Assembly: GCF_001905125.1 (NCBI RefSeq)
Contig: NZ_LWLE01000019.1
Span: 1 to 64,000, forward strand
Origin: Streptomyces sp. TSRI0281
Lineage (GTDB): Bacteria > Actinomycetota > Actinomycetes > Streptomycetales > Streptomycetaceae
Length of the DNA: 64,000 bases
Direction of reading: 5' to 3'
This document shows positions 15,440-23,425 of this stretch, piece by piece. Below the pieces are notes generated by a model that searched no databases, was not told the origin of the DNA, and saw only the letters and a program-made list of their open reading frames with translations. How positions within the stretch are numbered: position 1 is the stretch's first letter; each line of letters starts with the position of its first letter. Position numbers and translations under genes: made by a program.

Positions 15440-17283
15440 CGGCGTCCCGGCCGGCAACTGCCGCGCGGCGGGCGGGCCACGGGGCCCTGACCAGGGTGGC
15501 GGGCGACGCGCGCCCCTTCCTGAGGGACCGCACCGGCGTCCTTCTCAGGCTGTCCGGCTGGTCCCTGCTGGAGTTCGTCCAGACCTTCCTCGGCGGGTTC
15601 GGTGTCGCCAAGGCGCTCGACCAGGGATTCCTGGCCGGACACCCCGCGACAGGACTGCTCTGGCTGGGCGTCGCGGGCGCGGCCACGCTGCCGGCCCAGT
15701 TCGCCACCCGCCAGGTGTTCGGACGCCTCGCGGATCTGGTGGAGCCGCTGCGCGACGGACTCGTACGGCGCGCGGTGTCCCGGGCGCTGTCCGGCGCGCT
15801 CGCGCAGCCCCTCGGCGTCACCACCCGTTCGCTCTCCCAGGTCACCCACCAGAGCGAGATCGCCCGGGACGGCTGGGCGGGACTCGTCCTGACCCTGCGG
15901 TCCTTCGTGTTCACGGCGGCGGGGGCCGTGCTCGGCCTGCTGGCGCTGGAGCCCGGACTCCTGCTCCTCGTACTGCCCCCGTTGCTGCTCGGTGGCGCCC
16001 TGTTCGCCGCGACCCTGCGGCCGATGGCCGCCCGCCAGCGCGACTACCTCGCCGCGGACGAGGCGTACGCCGCGCACACGGGGGAACTGTCCGCCGCGCT
16101 GCGCGACATCGCCGCTGCGGGAGGGGGCGAGCGGATGGTGGCGGAGTCCCGGTCACTGGCCGCGTCGCAGGCCCGCGCGGCCCGTTCACTGGCCCGCTGG
16201 TCCGCGGTCCGGGTGCTGGCGCTCGCCCTGTGCGGCCGCTTCCCGCCGCTCCTGCTGCTGCTCGGCTCCCCCTGGCTGCTGCGCGACGGGCTCACGCCCG
16301 GCGCGCTGGTCGGCGCGCTGACCTATCTCACCCAGGCCCTGGCACCGGCGGTCCAGGCGCTCATGACGATGCTGGCCACCGTGGGCGGCCGGCTCGTCGT
16401 GGTGCTGGACCGATTCACGGACGCGCCCCCGCCGCCGGAACCGGACCATGAGGCCGCCCGCCCGGCACAGGTGAACTCCGAGGCTCAGTGCCCCCAGCCC
16501 GCAGACCACACCCGCCCGGACACTCCGGGCCGCGCCGGCCCGGACCGGAGGGCGCGCCCGCGTTCCCCGGTCGCCGAGCTGCGCGAGGTCACCTTCGCCT
16601 ACGGGCCCGCCGCCCAACCGGTCCTGGACCGGCTCTCGTTGCGTATCGGCCGGGGAGAGCACCTGGCGGTGATCGGGCCGAGCGGCAGCGGCAAGTCGAC
16701 GCTCGCCGCCGTACTCGCCGGTGTGGAGTCCCCCACCCGCGGCGAGGTCCGGTGGCACGGCCGCCCGGTGCACCGGGACGACGCCTCCTCCGTACGGGTC
16801 CTGCTGCCCCAGCGGGCATACGTGTTCACCGGATCGCTGCGGGAGAACCTGTGCTACCTCCGCCCCGACGCCCGCGAGTGCGAGATCGCGGCCATGATCG
16901 ACGCGCTGGGCCTGGATCCGCTGCTCTCCCGGCTCGGTTCCCTGGACGCGGCGGTAGCACCCGCCCTGCTGTCCCAGGGTGAACGCCAGCTGATCGCCCT
17001 GGGCCGGGCCTATCTGACCCACGTCCCCCTCCTCATCCTGGACGAAGCCACCAGTCGGCTCGACCCGTCCGCCGAGACCCGGGCCGAACTCGCTTTCGCC
17101 GCCCGGCCCGGCGCGCTCGTGGTCGTCGCCCACCGTCTCAGCTCCGCCCGCCGGGCCGGTCGGATCCTGGTGATGGACGGCGCCCGCACCCAGTGCGGGA
17201 CCCCCACCGACCTGCTGCGCGATTCGGCGCTGTACCGGGACCTCAACGGGCTATGGGCGCCGGAACAACCGGAGAGACCGTGA
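15436..17283 (+). CDS. ramB: ABC transporter RamB, fused permease-ATPase
   Basis: The 615-residue partner of RamA begins inside the ramA stop (ATGA). An N-terminal transmembrane exporter domain is followed by a Pro/Arg-rich linker (about 330-375) and an ATPase domain with Walker A GPSGSGKS, a signature variant LLSQGERQLIALGRAY (usual LSGGQ), Walker B LLILDEATSRLD and VVAHRLSS. RamA's Walker B has Asp-Asp where RamB has the catalytic Asp-Glu, which suggests one degenerate and one consensus ATP site in the heterodimer. The 3' end faces ramR with only a 12-base gap. Confidence 0.92.
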   Translation: MTASRPATAARRAGHGALTRVAGDARPFLRDRTGVLLRLSGWSLLEFVQTFLGGFGVAKALDQGFLAGHPATGLLWLGVAGAATLPAQFATRQVFGRLADLVEPLRDGLVRRAVSRALSGALAQPLGVTTRSLSQVTHQSEIARDGWAGLVLTLRSFVFTAAGAVLGLLALEPGLLLLVLPPLLLGGALFAATLRPMAARQRDYLAADEAYAAHTGELSAALRDIAAAGGGERMVAESRSLAASQARAARSLARWSAVRVLALALCGRFPPLLLLLGSPWLLRDGLTPGALVGALTYLTQALAPAVQALMTMLATVGGRLVVVLDRFTDAPPPPEPDHEAARPAQVNSEAQCPQPADHTRPDTPGRAGPDRRARPRSPVAELREVTFAYGPAAQPVLDRLSLRIGRGEHLAVIGPSGSGKSTLAAVLAGVESPTRGEVRWHGRPVHRDDASSVRVLLPQRAYVFTGSLRENLCYLRPDARECEIAAMIDALGLDPLLSRLGSLDAAVAPALLSQGERQLIALGRAYLTHVPLLILDEATSRLDPSAETRAELAFAARPGALVVVAHRLSSARRAGRILVMDGARTQCGTPTDLLRDSALYRDLNGLWAPEQPERP

Positions 17284-17295
17284 CATGCGAGGGGC

Positions 17296-17901
17296 TCAGA
17301 TCCAGCCGGCCGATTTCGCGAGCCTGATGGCATCCTGCCGATTGCGCGCCCCCGACTTCCGGATGGCGGCCGCCAGGTAATTGCGTACCGTCCCCGCTGT
17401 CAGATTCAGCCGGGCCGCTATGCCGGCCACGCTTTCGCCGCTCTCGGCCAGCGCGAGCACGCTCACCTCGCGCGGCGATAACGGCATGTCGGCCACCTGC
17501 AACAGCCCGAATGCCAGCGACTCGTCGATATGACGCCCTCCGTCCGCGAGTTTGTGCATCACCTCGGCCAGATCGTCCACCGGGCGGAACTTGTCGATGT
17601 AGCCCCGGGCGCCCGCCTCGTAGGCCCGCCGCAGCCCGCGCGGACGGTCACCGCGGGTCAGCACCGCCAAAGGACAGGGCCGGCCGTCCGCCCCGGTCAG
17701 TGGCTCCACCTCCTGGAGCACATCCATGGCGTCCGGACAGTCGAGATCGGTCAGGAATACGTCCGGGCATCTCCCGGTCAGCGCCGCGCGTATCGCTCCC
17801 CGCTCAGCGGTCCGTACGTCGATTCCCTCAGCCGCACGGAGCAGGGAGGCCAGCGAAGCACGCCACAGCGGCACTGCGTGAACCAGCAGAACGTCTGTCA
17901 T
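17296..17901 (-). CDS. ramR: Response regulator RamR (activator of the ram operon)
   Basis: The 201-residue protein has an N-terminal receiver-like domain (MTDVLLVHAVPLWRASL; acidic DVFLTDLDCPD with the probable phospho-acceptor position; TRGDRPRG; KFRPVDDL with the conserved Lys) and a C-terminal NarL/LuxR-type helix-turn-helix (LSPREVSVLALAESGESVAG then LNLTAGTVRNYLAAAIRKSG). RamR is known in Streptomyces as an orphan regulator that activates ramCSAB. No histidine kinase gene is adjacent. The start at 17901 gives a normal receiver N-terminus; the frame is open to 18225, but that extension is not similar. The gene is convergent with ramB. Confidence 0.92.
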   Translation of the reverse strand: MTDVLLVHAVPLWRASLASLLRAAEGIDVRTAERGAIRAALTGRCPDVFLTDLDCPDAMDVLQEVEPLTGADGRPCPLAVLTRGDRPRGLRRAYEAGARGYIDKFRPVDDLAEVMHKLADGGRHIDESLAFGLLQVADMPLSPREVSVLALAESGESVAGIAARLNLTAGTVRNYLAAAIRKSGARNRQDAIRLAKSAGWI

Positions 17902-18312
17902 CAAGCTGCCCTCAGCATTTCTCTCCCGACATGCGCATCGCAGAGTGCGATAGCACAGGTGCACCGGGTGACGAGTCTCCAGTGGAACGCATAGGCATTC
18001 CCGTACGCCGAGGAATTGGCGGAATACCGCGTCGACCCGGACGCGGAAGGGGGCGTGCGGTAGTACAGCGGGAGCGCACATGGTCAAGGCGCCGTGAGCC
18101 GAACACCTCCGAAAGCGCCCGCGCACGCCTCTCTCCGGTCCGCACTCCCCCGGCCGGTTCACGCGCCCCCCGGCATGTTCACGAACTCCCGGCCACCTTG
18201 CCCTCCCGATTCCCTGCACGCGCACGAGGACGTGCCGGATTGATCTATCCGAACACCAACTCTCCGTATATTCTGCCTACTTCACGTAACCAGCCGGGGG
18301 GACGGTTCGGGC
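17902..18312. promoter_or_regulatory. Divergent promoter region between ramR and the WXG-like gene set
   Basis: About 410 bases with no supported gene. It must contain promoters for ramR and for the rightward genes. The AT-richer segment near 18235-18290 (with TATATT at 18267-18272) is the best candidate for the rightward promoter, but no -35 at proper spacing is clear. Confidence 0.35.
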
Positions 18313-18798
18313 ATGACGTTCGATCAGGAGTGGGCCGGCCTCGTGTCCGAGGCGAAGGAACGGCAATCGGTCGGGATGCGGCTCAATACCGGGGAGACTC
18401 CTCCCGGCACCCCTGGGGCCGGTTCGTCCTACGACCTGGTGGTCACCCAGGACGACCTGGGCGCGGTCGGCAACCAGGCCTTCCTGCTCCACGCCGAGCT
18501 GCGAAAGAAGGCCGACATCGCCGGCGTGGGCAGTGACGCCGGCGGAGCCGGCTCGACCGCGCAGGCGGCGAAGGAGCTGTCGGCGCACAACATGACCATG
18601 GGGGACGAGTTGTACACGACGCTCTCGGTCTGGGACTCGCAGGTCAAGACCGTCCTGCAGATGTGCGCCCATATCTCCAACCACCTGAACTACTCCAAGA
18701 AGTCCCACGCGAAGGACGACGAGCTGATCGAGGCGTCCATGCGTGGCCGTGACGGCTCTCCGATGCCGGTGTCCGAGCTTTCCAAGTACGTGTCGTAG
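18313..18798 (+). CDS. Hypothetical helical protein, first of a WXG100/ESX-like substrate set
   Basis: The 161-residue soluble protein starts MTFDQEWAGLVSEAKERQ and has alternating helical segments. SYDLVVTQDDLGAVGNQAFLLHAELRKKADIAG and LSVWDSQVKTVLQMCAHISNHL resemble WXG100-type hairpin proteins. Such proteins, sometimes annotated AG1 in Streptomyces, precede a larger WxG-containing protein, as here 30 bases downstream. ESX/type VII substrates lack signal peptides, consistent with this one. Function is unproven and no EccC-type ATPase is nearby. Confidence 0.55.
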   Translation: MTFDQEWAGLVSEAKERQSVGMRLNTGETPPGTPGAGSSYDLVVTQDDLGAVGNQAFLLHAELRKKADIAGVGSDAGGAGSTAQAAKELSAHNMTMGDELYTTLSVWDSQVKTVLQMCAHISNHLNYSKKSHAKDDELIEASMRGRDGSPMPVSELSKYVS

Positions 18799-18828
18799 GA
18801 CGATCGGGCTGAAGGGGGCGCAGCAGCG

Positions 18829-20322
18829 GTGTTCACGTACAGGGATCTCGTCGAGATGGATCTCGGCAAGCTCGGCACGGCCGTCGGCGGCTGGAAGACG
18901 ATGGCCGACGAACTCGGCAAACTGCGGACCGAGGTCTACGACGGCTTGGTGCCGATGTCCGATTCGGCCAAGTGGGAGGGTGTCAACGCCACGGTCACCA
19001 AGGATTTCGTGCGCGGCACCGCGAAGGAGTTCCTCGATCTGCACGCGGAGGCACAGAGCATCCACCGGGTGCTGGAGGACGCGCACGCCGAGCTGACGCA
19101 TATTCAGAAGCAGGTCATATCGCTGGCCGAACAGGCCAAGGGCGGGGATGCGACCGAACACGCCCCTCCCGCGCCGCTGATGGTGTCCGTCGGGTACGGC
19201 GGCGTCGTGCGGGTGACGGAGTTGCGGTGCACGCCGGAACCGGCCTCGCAGCGCACCAAGGACTTGATGCAGTGGTACGCCGACACGATCACCGGTCTGG
19301 TGGCCCACGCCGCGGAGATCGACGGCGCCACCACTCGCGCCCTCAAGGCGAGCCACGGGGGCGACCCGCTCAACGCCGGCCACGCCGCGTACACCTCTCT
19401 CGACGAGGACCAGCTGCCGCGCGCGATGAATCTGGCGTCGCTGGGCGGGAAGGCTACCGACCCGCAACGGGGCGAGCTGCGGCGGCTTTGGGAGTCGCTG
19501 AGTCCGACCGCGCGGGGTGAGCTGTGGATGGCGCGCAGGGACGATCTGCTGGCGGCGGGCCTGCTGGATCCCACGGTCAAGCGAGCCGCGCCGGATGCCG
19601 GATCGGGGCCGTACGACGTCAAGTCGCCGGGCTTCAAGGACCGGTGGACGAGGGAGAAGATGAAGATGATCGTCGAGGGCGCCGACTTCGGAGGGCTCGA
19701 CAATGCCTCCCTCCACATGGCGCACTATCTGGACAACGACGGCGATCCCCTGAAGCTGCCCGTGGACAAGATGATGTCCGACGACAAGGACTTCGAGGCC
19801 CATATCGGCAAAACGGTCGTGGAGCAGGGGGCAGTGTGGCGTGAGCAGGCACTGGAGGAGTTCCGCAGGAACGGCGGACGGCCGGTCGCCATTCCGGTGG
19901 AGACCGGTAACGACGACTTCAGCTTCGCTCAGGACAAGGACAAGAATTGGTTCTATGCGGTCGGGTCGACGAGGTCCAACGTCACCGGGGTGGTGACGGT
20001 GGTGCCTGATGTCAACGGTCAGCCTTCGGTCCGTCTCGACTACCAGGCCAATGTGTGGGACCGCTACAACTGGGACAAGGACAAGGGCGTCACCATTCTC
20101 GGGATGGGGGTACCTGACGGGGAGATGGCGAAGATGCACACCACGGGCCTTGCCCAGGAGTTCGACATGTCGGGCAGCAGCTCGGTCAAGCAGTATGACC
20201 TGGGCGGATCCGCTCCGAACGAGCAACCGCCGCCCGCCCCGGACGAGCCCGGCCGGGACAACACGCGCGAGGACCCGGGACGGGATCAGCGGGGAGTCCG
20301 CGACGACGGCGGACACCGCTGA
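18829..20322 (+). CDS. Large WXG100-like N-domain protein (AG2-type)
   Basis: The 497-residue protein carries an N-terminal helical hairpin (about 1-105) with the turn motif KWEGVNATV (WxG) followed by FLDLHAEAQSIHRVLEDAHAEL, typical of LXG/WXG100 domains. The middle (about 130-290) is helical and acidic. The C-terminal part has a distinctive motif, VRLDYQANVWDRYNWDKDKGVTILGMGVPDGEMAKMHTTGLAQEFDMSGSS, then a Pro/Asp/Arg-rich tail. No signal peptide is present, so type VII-like export is an inference. No catalytic toxin motif was recognised. It is probably co-transcribed with the flanking genes. Confidence 0.6.
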   Translation: MFTYRDLVEMDLGKLGTAVGGWKTMADELGKLRTEVYDGLVPMSDSAKWEGVNATVTKDFVRGTAKEFLDLHAEAQSIHRVLEDAHAELTHIQKQVISLAEQAKGGDATEHAPPAPLMVSVGYGGVVRVTELRCTPEPASQRTKDLMQWYADTITGLVAHAAEIDGATTRALKASHGGDPLNAGHAAYTSLDEDQLPRAMNLASLGGKATDPQRGELRRLWESLSPTARGELWMARRDDLLAAGLLDPTVKRAAPDAGSGPYDVKSPGFKDRWTREKMKMIVEGADFGGLDNASLHMAHYLDNDGDPLKLPVDKMMSDDKDFEAHIGKTVVEQGAVWREQALEEFRRNGGRPVAIPVETGNDDFSFAQDKDKNWFYAVGSTRSNVTGVVTVVPDVNGQPSVRLDYQANVWDRYNWDKDKGVTILGMGVPDGEMAKMHTTGLAQEFDMSGSSSVKQYDLGGSAPNEQPPPAPDEPGRDNTREDPGRDQRGVRDDGGHR

Positions 20323-20447
20323 GGCGTTCGCCGCCGAGCCCCCTGATTCCGACCACGGCTGTCCGAACGTTCGTATTCCGTGCACGTCCCCGCATCCGTG
20401 CCCGCATCGTGCCCGTTCCCGAACCCACAACGCATCAGGAGCAGTCA

Positions 20448-21023
20448 GTGCGCCGTCCTGTCGTCGTCCTCTCAGGAGTGCTTCTCGCCGTGGCCGGGGG
20501 AGTTGTCGCTGTCGCGTTCGCCGTGCAGAACGCGCTCTCCGACCGCGTGGACCAGGAGGAGAACTGCTGCTGGTCGAGCGGTGTCACGCCTGCCTGGATG
20601 AGCGAACAGATCGGCATCGGGATCCCGGCGGCGGCCTCCGACCGACGCGCCGGGTACAAGACCGGGGAGCGTTACGACGTGGGTCTCCTCGTTTTCACCC
20701 TGCCCACCAAGGACGTCGATGCCTACCTGTTGCCATTGAGGCCGAAGGGAACCGAGATGATCCCGAACCTGTACCCCGAGCAGAAGGGCTACAAGGCGAC
20801 AGCGGGCTTCTCCCACCTGGGTCTGGTGGAACCGGAGACGCTCATCGAAGGGCTGCGGGAAGGCGGATTCTGCCCGGGTGACGTCGAATCGCCCTACGGC
20901 AAGGACGTCCAGTACTGCGTCGACCTCTTCGCGCACGCGTACGAGCCGGGTCGTACGCGGGTGTACATCAGGTCGACGATCGAGTCAGGTGTGACGCCTC
21001 CTCCGGCGGTGCCGACAACGTAG
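20448..21023 (+). CDS. Membrane-anchored hypothetical protein
   Basis: GTG 20448 follows an AGGAG site. The 191-residue product begins with a short basic stretch and one hydrophobic helix (PVVVLSGVLLAVAGGVVAVAFAV), then an extracytoplasmic domain with CC in EENCCWSS and further Cys in GGFCPGD and VQYCVDL that could form disulfides. It completes the three-gene set with the two WXG-like genes and may be a partner or membrane immunity factor for the 497-residue protein. This is inferred only from order. The family is not recognised. Confidence 0.55.
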   Translation: MRRPVVVLSGVLLAVAGGVVAVAFAVQNALSDRVDQEENCCWSSGVTPAWMSEQIGIGIPAAASDRRAGYKTGERYDVGLLVFTLPTKDVDAYLLPLRPKGTEMIPNLYPEQKGYKATAGFSHLGLVEPETLIEGLREGGFCPGDVESPYGKDVQYCVDLFAHAYEPGRTRVYIRSTIESGVTPPPAVPTT

Positions 21024-21109
21024 GGCCTGCCGAACTGCGGGGCCGGCTGCCCTCCGAACGTGGACCGGCGCGCCTCGACGTCGATCCATCAGCCAGGAAT
21101 GCCGCGATC

Positions 21110-21271
21110 ATGCGCGTTCTGCGGGCGGAACTGGGCATTGGTCCGGCTGAAGTCAAGTCCGTGCCGAGTGAGGTCCTGGAGGGAGCCCACTCAGGCGCGA
21201 TGCCCGAGATGGAGTTCCTGGCTCGCAGGCTGCGGGCATCCGGCATCGATGCCGTCGCTGCTCGGCCGTAG
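21110..21271 (+). pseudogene. Small ORF resembling the L7/L12 C-terminal fold, possibly truncated
   Basis: The 53 codons from ATG 21110 encode MRVLRAELGIGPAEVKSV, then PEMEFLARRLRASGIDAVAARP. The pattern (IxVxRxxxGxGxxEAK..., then a helix and a VxxxA strand) resembles the ribosomal L7/L12 C-terminal domain found in small actinobacterial proteins. The frame stays open upstream (LDVDPSARNAAI) without a good start, so the 5' end may be lost. The surrounding intervals 21024-21109 and 21272-21590 show nothing else. Confidence 0.3.
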
Positions 21272-21590
21272 GACGATGACCAGCCAAGTCCAGCGGGCTG
21301 AACAACTCGTCGGCCCGAGCTCACCAAGACGCGCCGGGACCACACGTACAGTGGCGCACGCGAAGTCGTCTCGTGGTGCGGCTGTTCGGTCTCTGCCGGC
21401 CCTGGAACGCCTCGCTTCGCTCCATCTCGCCCTCGCGCCACGGCGTAGACCCGGATACCCGAGGCGGCTCACTCGTGCTCATCCACGAGAGCCAAAACGA
21501 GCGGGCGGCGATGTCGAGAACCCGTGACCGGCTCCGTCCCTGTAGTGAACGCGGCCACCATGGGCCGCACCAGTACCGAGGAGAACCACG

Positions 21591-21998
21591 ATGGCCAAGT
21601 ATCTGCTGCTGAAGCACTACCGCGGTGCCCCGGCTGCGGTCAACGACGTACCGATGGACCAGTGGACGCCGGAGGAGATCTCCGCGCACGTGCAGTACAT
21701 GAACGACTTCGCGGCCCGGCTGGAGACGAAGGGCGAGTTCGTCGACGGTCAGGCACTCGCGCCCGAGGGGGCATGGGTCCGCTACGACGGCGAGGGGCGC
21801 CCGCCGGTCACCGACGGACCGTTCGCGGAGACGAAGGACCTCATCGCCGGCTGGATGATCATCGACGTCGACAGCTACGAGCGCGCCGTCGAGCTGGCCG
21901 GGGAGCTGTCGGCCGCCCCCGGGGCGGGTGGGAAGCCGATCCACGAATGGCTTGAGGTGCGCCCGTTCCTGACCGCGCCGCCCACCATCACGGAGTGA
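21591..21998 (+). CDS. YciI/DGPF family protein
   Basis: The 135-residue YCII-domain protein carries the diagnostic TDGPFAETKDLIAGWMIIDVD segment (DGPF motif) after an N-terminal MAKYLLLKHYRGAP. The fold is a ferredoxin-like dimer of unknown activity. It overlaps the sigma factor start by 4 bases, so the two are translationally coupled. DGPF proteins are the standard neighbours of ECF42-type sigma factors. The Met at 21591 has a GAGGAG-like site. Confidence 0.85.
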   Translation: MAKYLLLKHYRGAPAAVNDVPMDQWTPEEISAHVQYMNDFAARLETKGEFVDGQALAPEGAWVRYDGEGRPPVTDGPFAETKDLIAGWMIIDVDSYERAVELAGELSAAPGAGGKPIHEWLEVRPFLTAPPTITE

Positions 21999-23152
21999 CC
22001 ACGCGGATGAACGAGGCCCTGCTGAGGAGCCTCACGCCGAGCGTGCTCGGGATCCTCGTACGCCGCGGAGCGGATTTCGCGGCGGCCGAGGACGCCGTGC
22101 AGGACGCTCTTGTCGAGGCGCTCCGGGTCTGGGCATCCGACCCGCCGCGGGACGCCAAGGGCTGGCTGGTCACCGTGGCCTGGCGCAAGTTCCTCGACGC
22201 GACGCGGGCCGATGCCGCCCGCCGGCGGCGTGAGGACCGCGTCGAGGGGGAGCCGGAGCCCGGATCGGCGCCCGCGGTGGACGACACGCTCCAGCTCTAC
22301 TTCCTGTGCGCCCACCCGTCGCTGACCCCGGCATCGGCGGTCGCGCTCACGCTGCGCGCCGTCGGTGGGCTGACCACCCGCCAGATCGCCGAGGCCTACC
22401 TGGTGCCCGAGGCGACCATCGCTCAGCGCATCAGCCGCGCCAAGCGCACCGTCTCCGGCGTGCGCTTCGACCGGCCCGGCGATGTCGCCACCGTGCTGCG
22501 CGTCCTCTACTTGGTCTTCAACGAGGGCTACTCCGGCGACGTCGACCTCGCCGCCGAGGCCATCCGGCTCAACCGGCAGCTCGCGGCCGCGATCGACCAC
22601 CCAGAGGTGGCGGGGCTGCTCGCCCTCATGCTGCTCCACCACGCCCGACGTGCGGCCCGGACCGCGTCCGACGGCAGCCTGGTGCCGCTCGCCGAGCAGG
22701 ACCGCGGCCGGTGGGACACCGCGTTGATCGCCGAGGGCGTCGGGATCCTGCAGGCGGCCCTCGCCCGCGACCGGCTGGGCGAGTTCCAGGCCCAGGCCGC
22801 CATCGCGGCGCTCCACGCCGACGCGCCCACCGCGGAGGAGACCGACTGGGTGCAGATCGTCGAGTGGTACGACGAGCTCGCGCACCTGACCGACAGTCCG
22901 ATCGTCCGGCTCAACCGCGCGGTCGCCGTCGGGGAGGCCGACGGACCGCGCGCCGGTCTGGCGGCGCTCACGGCGCTGGAGCCCTCACTGCCCCGCCACG
23001 CCGCGGTGGCGGCGTACCTCCACGAGCGCGACGGCGACCTGGCGACGGCGGCACGGCTGTACGCCGAGGCGGCCCACAAGGCGCCCAACCTCGCCGAGCG
23101 CGACCATCTGACGCGCCAGGCCGCCCGGATCAACGCCCGCCGGTGTCACTGA
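21995..23152 (+). CDS. ECF42-like RNA polymerase sigma factor with C-terminal helical extension
   Basis: The 385-residue protein has sigma region 2 at the N-terminus (AAEDAVQDALVEALRVW, GWLVTVAWRKFLDATRAD) and region 4 at about 115-165 (LTTRQIAEAYLVPEATIAQRISRAKRTV). A ~220-residue helical, TPR-like extension with VLYLVFNEGYSGD follows. This size and layout, plus the coupled DGPF gene upstream, are the hallmarks of the ECF42 group, which lacks an anti-sigma factor and uses the C-terminal extension for control. GTG 21995 overlaps the upstream stop; ATG 22007 is an alternative. Confidence 0.85.
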   Translation: MTTRMNEALLRSLTPSVLGILVRRGADFAAAEDAVQDALVEALRVWASDPPRDAKGWLVTVAWRKFLDATRADAARRRREDRVEGEPEPGSAPAVDDTLQLYFLCAHPSLTPASAVALTLRAVGGLTTRQIAEAYLVPEATIAQRISRAKRTVSGVRFDRPGDVATVLRVLYLVFNEGYSGDVDLAAEAIRLNRQLAAAIDHPEVAGLLALMLLHHARRAARTASDGSLVPLAEQDRGRWDTALIAEGVGILQAALARDRLGEFQAQAAIAALHADAPTAEETDWVQIVEWYDELAHLTDSPIVRLNRAVAVGEADGPRAGLAALTALEPSLPRHAAVAAYLHERDGDLATAARLYAEAAHKAPNLAERDHLTRQAARINARRCH

Positions 23153-23425
23153 CGGGTCGCGTTCGGATCCGTCCGCGGCACTTGGCGCGGCCCTGTGGCC
23201 AGATCGGTCGCTTCCCGAGGCATGGACGACTATGCCTCGTATTCCAACTTACGTTCTTTGCTGAGCAGTTGCTTCAACTCCGGGGCGACGCCGACCAATG
23301 GGCACAAAGCACCAGTTCAGGCTTGGACATGGGGTGCAAATATGTGCTTATATCGCTGGCGTAAAGAAGCTTTGCTAACCGCAATGATCTGTGCGGCCGG
23401 CGAGCTCAGCAAGGGGAGTGCATAA
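23153..23425. promoter_or_regulatory. AT-richer promoter region before the DNRLRE protein
   Basis: From about 23240 to 23420 the base composition drops well below the window average. No coding frame is supported. The promoter of the secreted protein gene is expected here; a GGGGAG ribosome binding site precedes its GTG. Confidence 0.4.

Noticed and set aside
18277..20430. 717-codon minus-strand ORF opposite the WXG-like genes
   Set aside because: The plus-strand frames have ribosome binding sites, sensible N-termini and recognisable helical domains; the minus frame has none.
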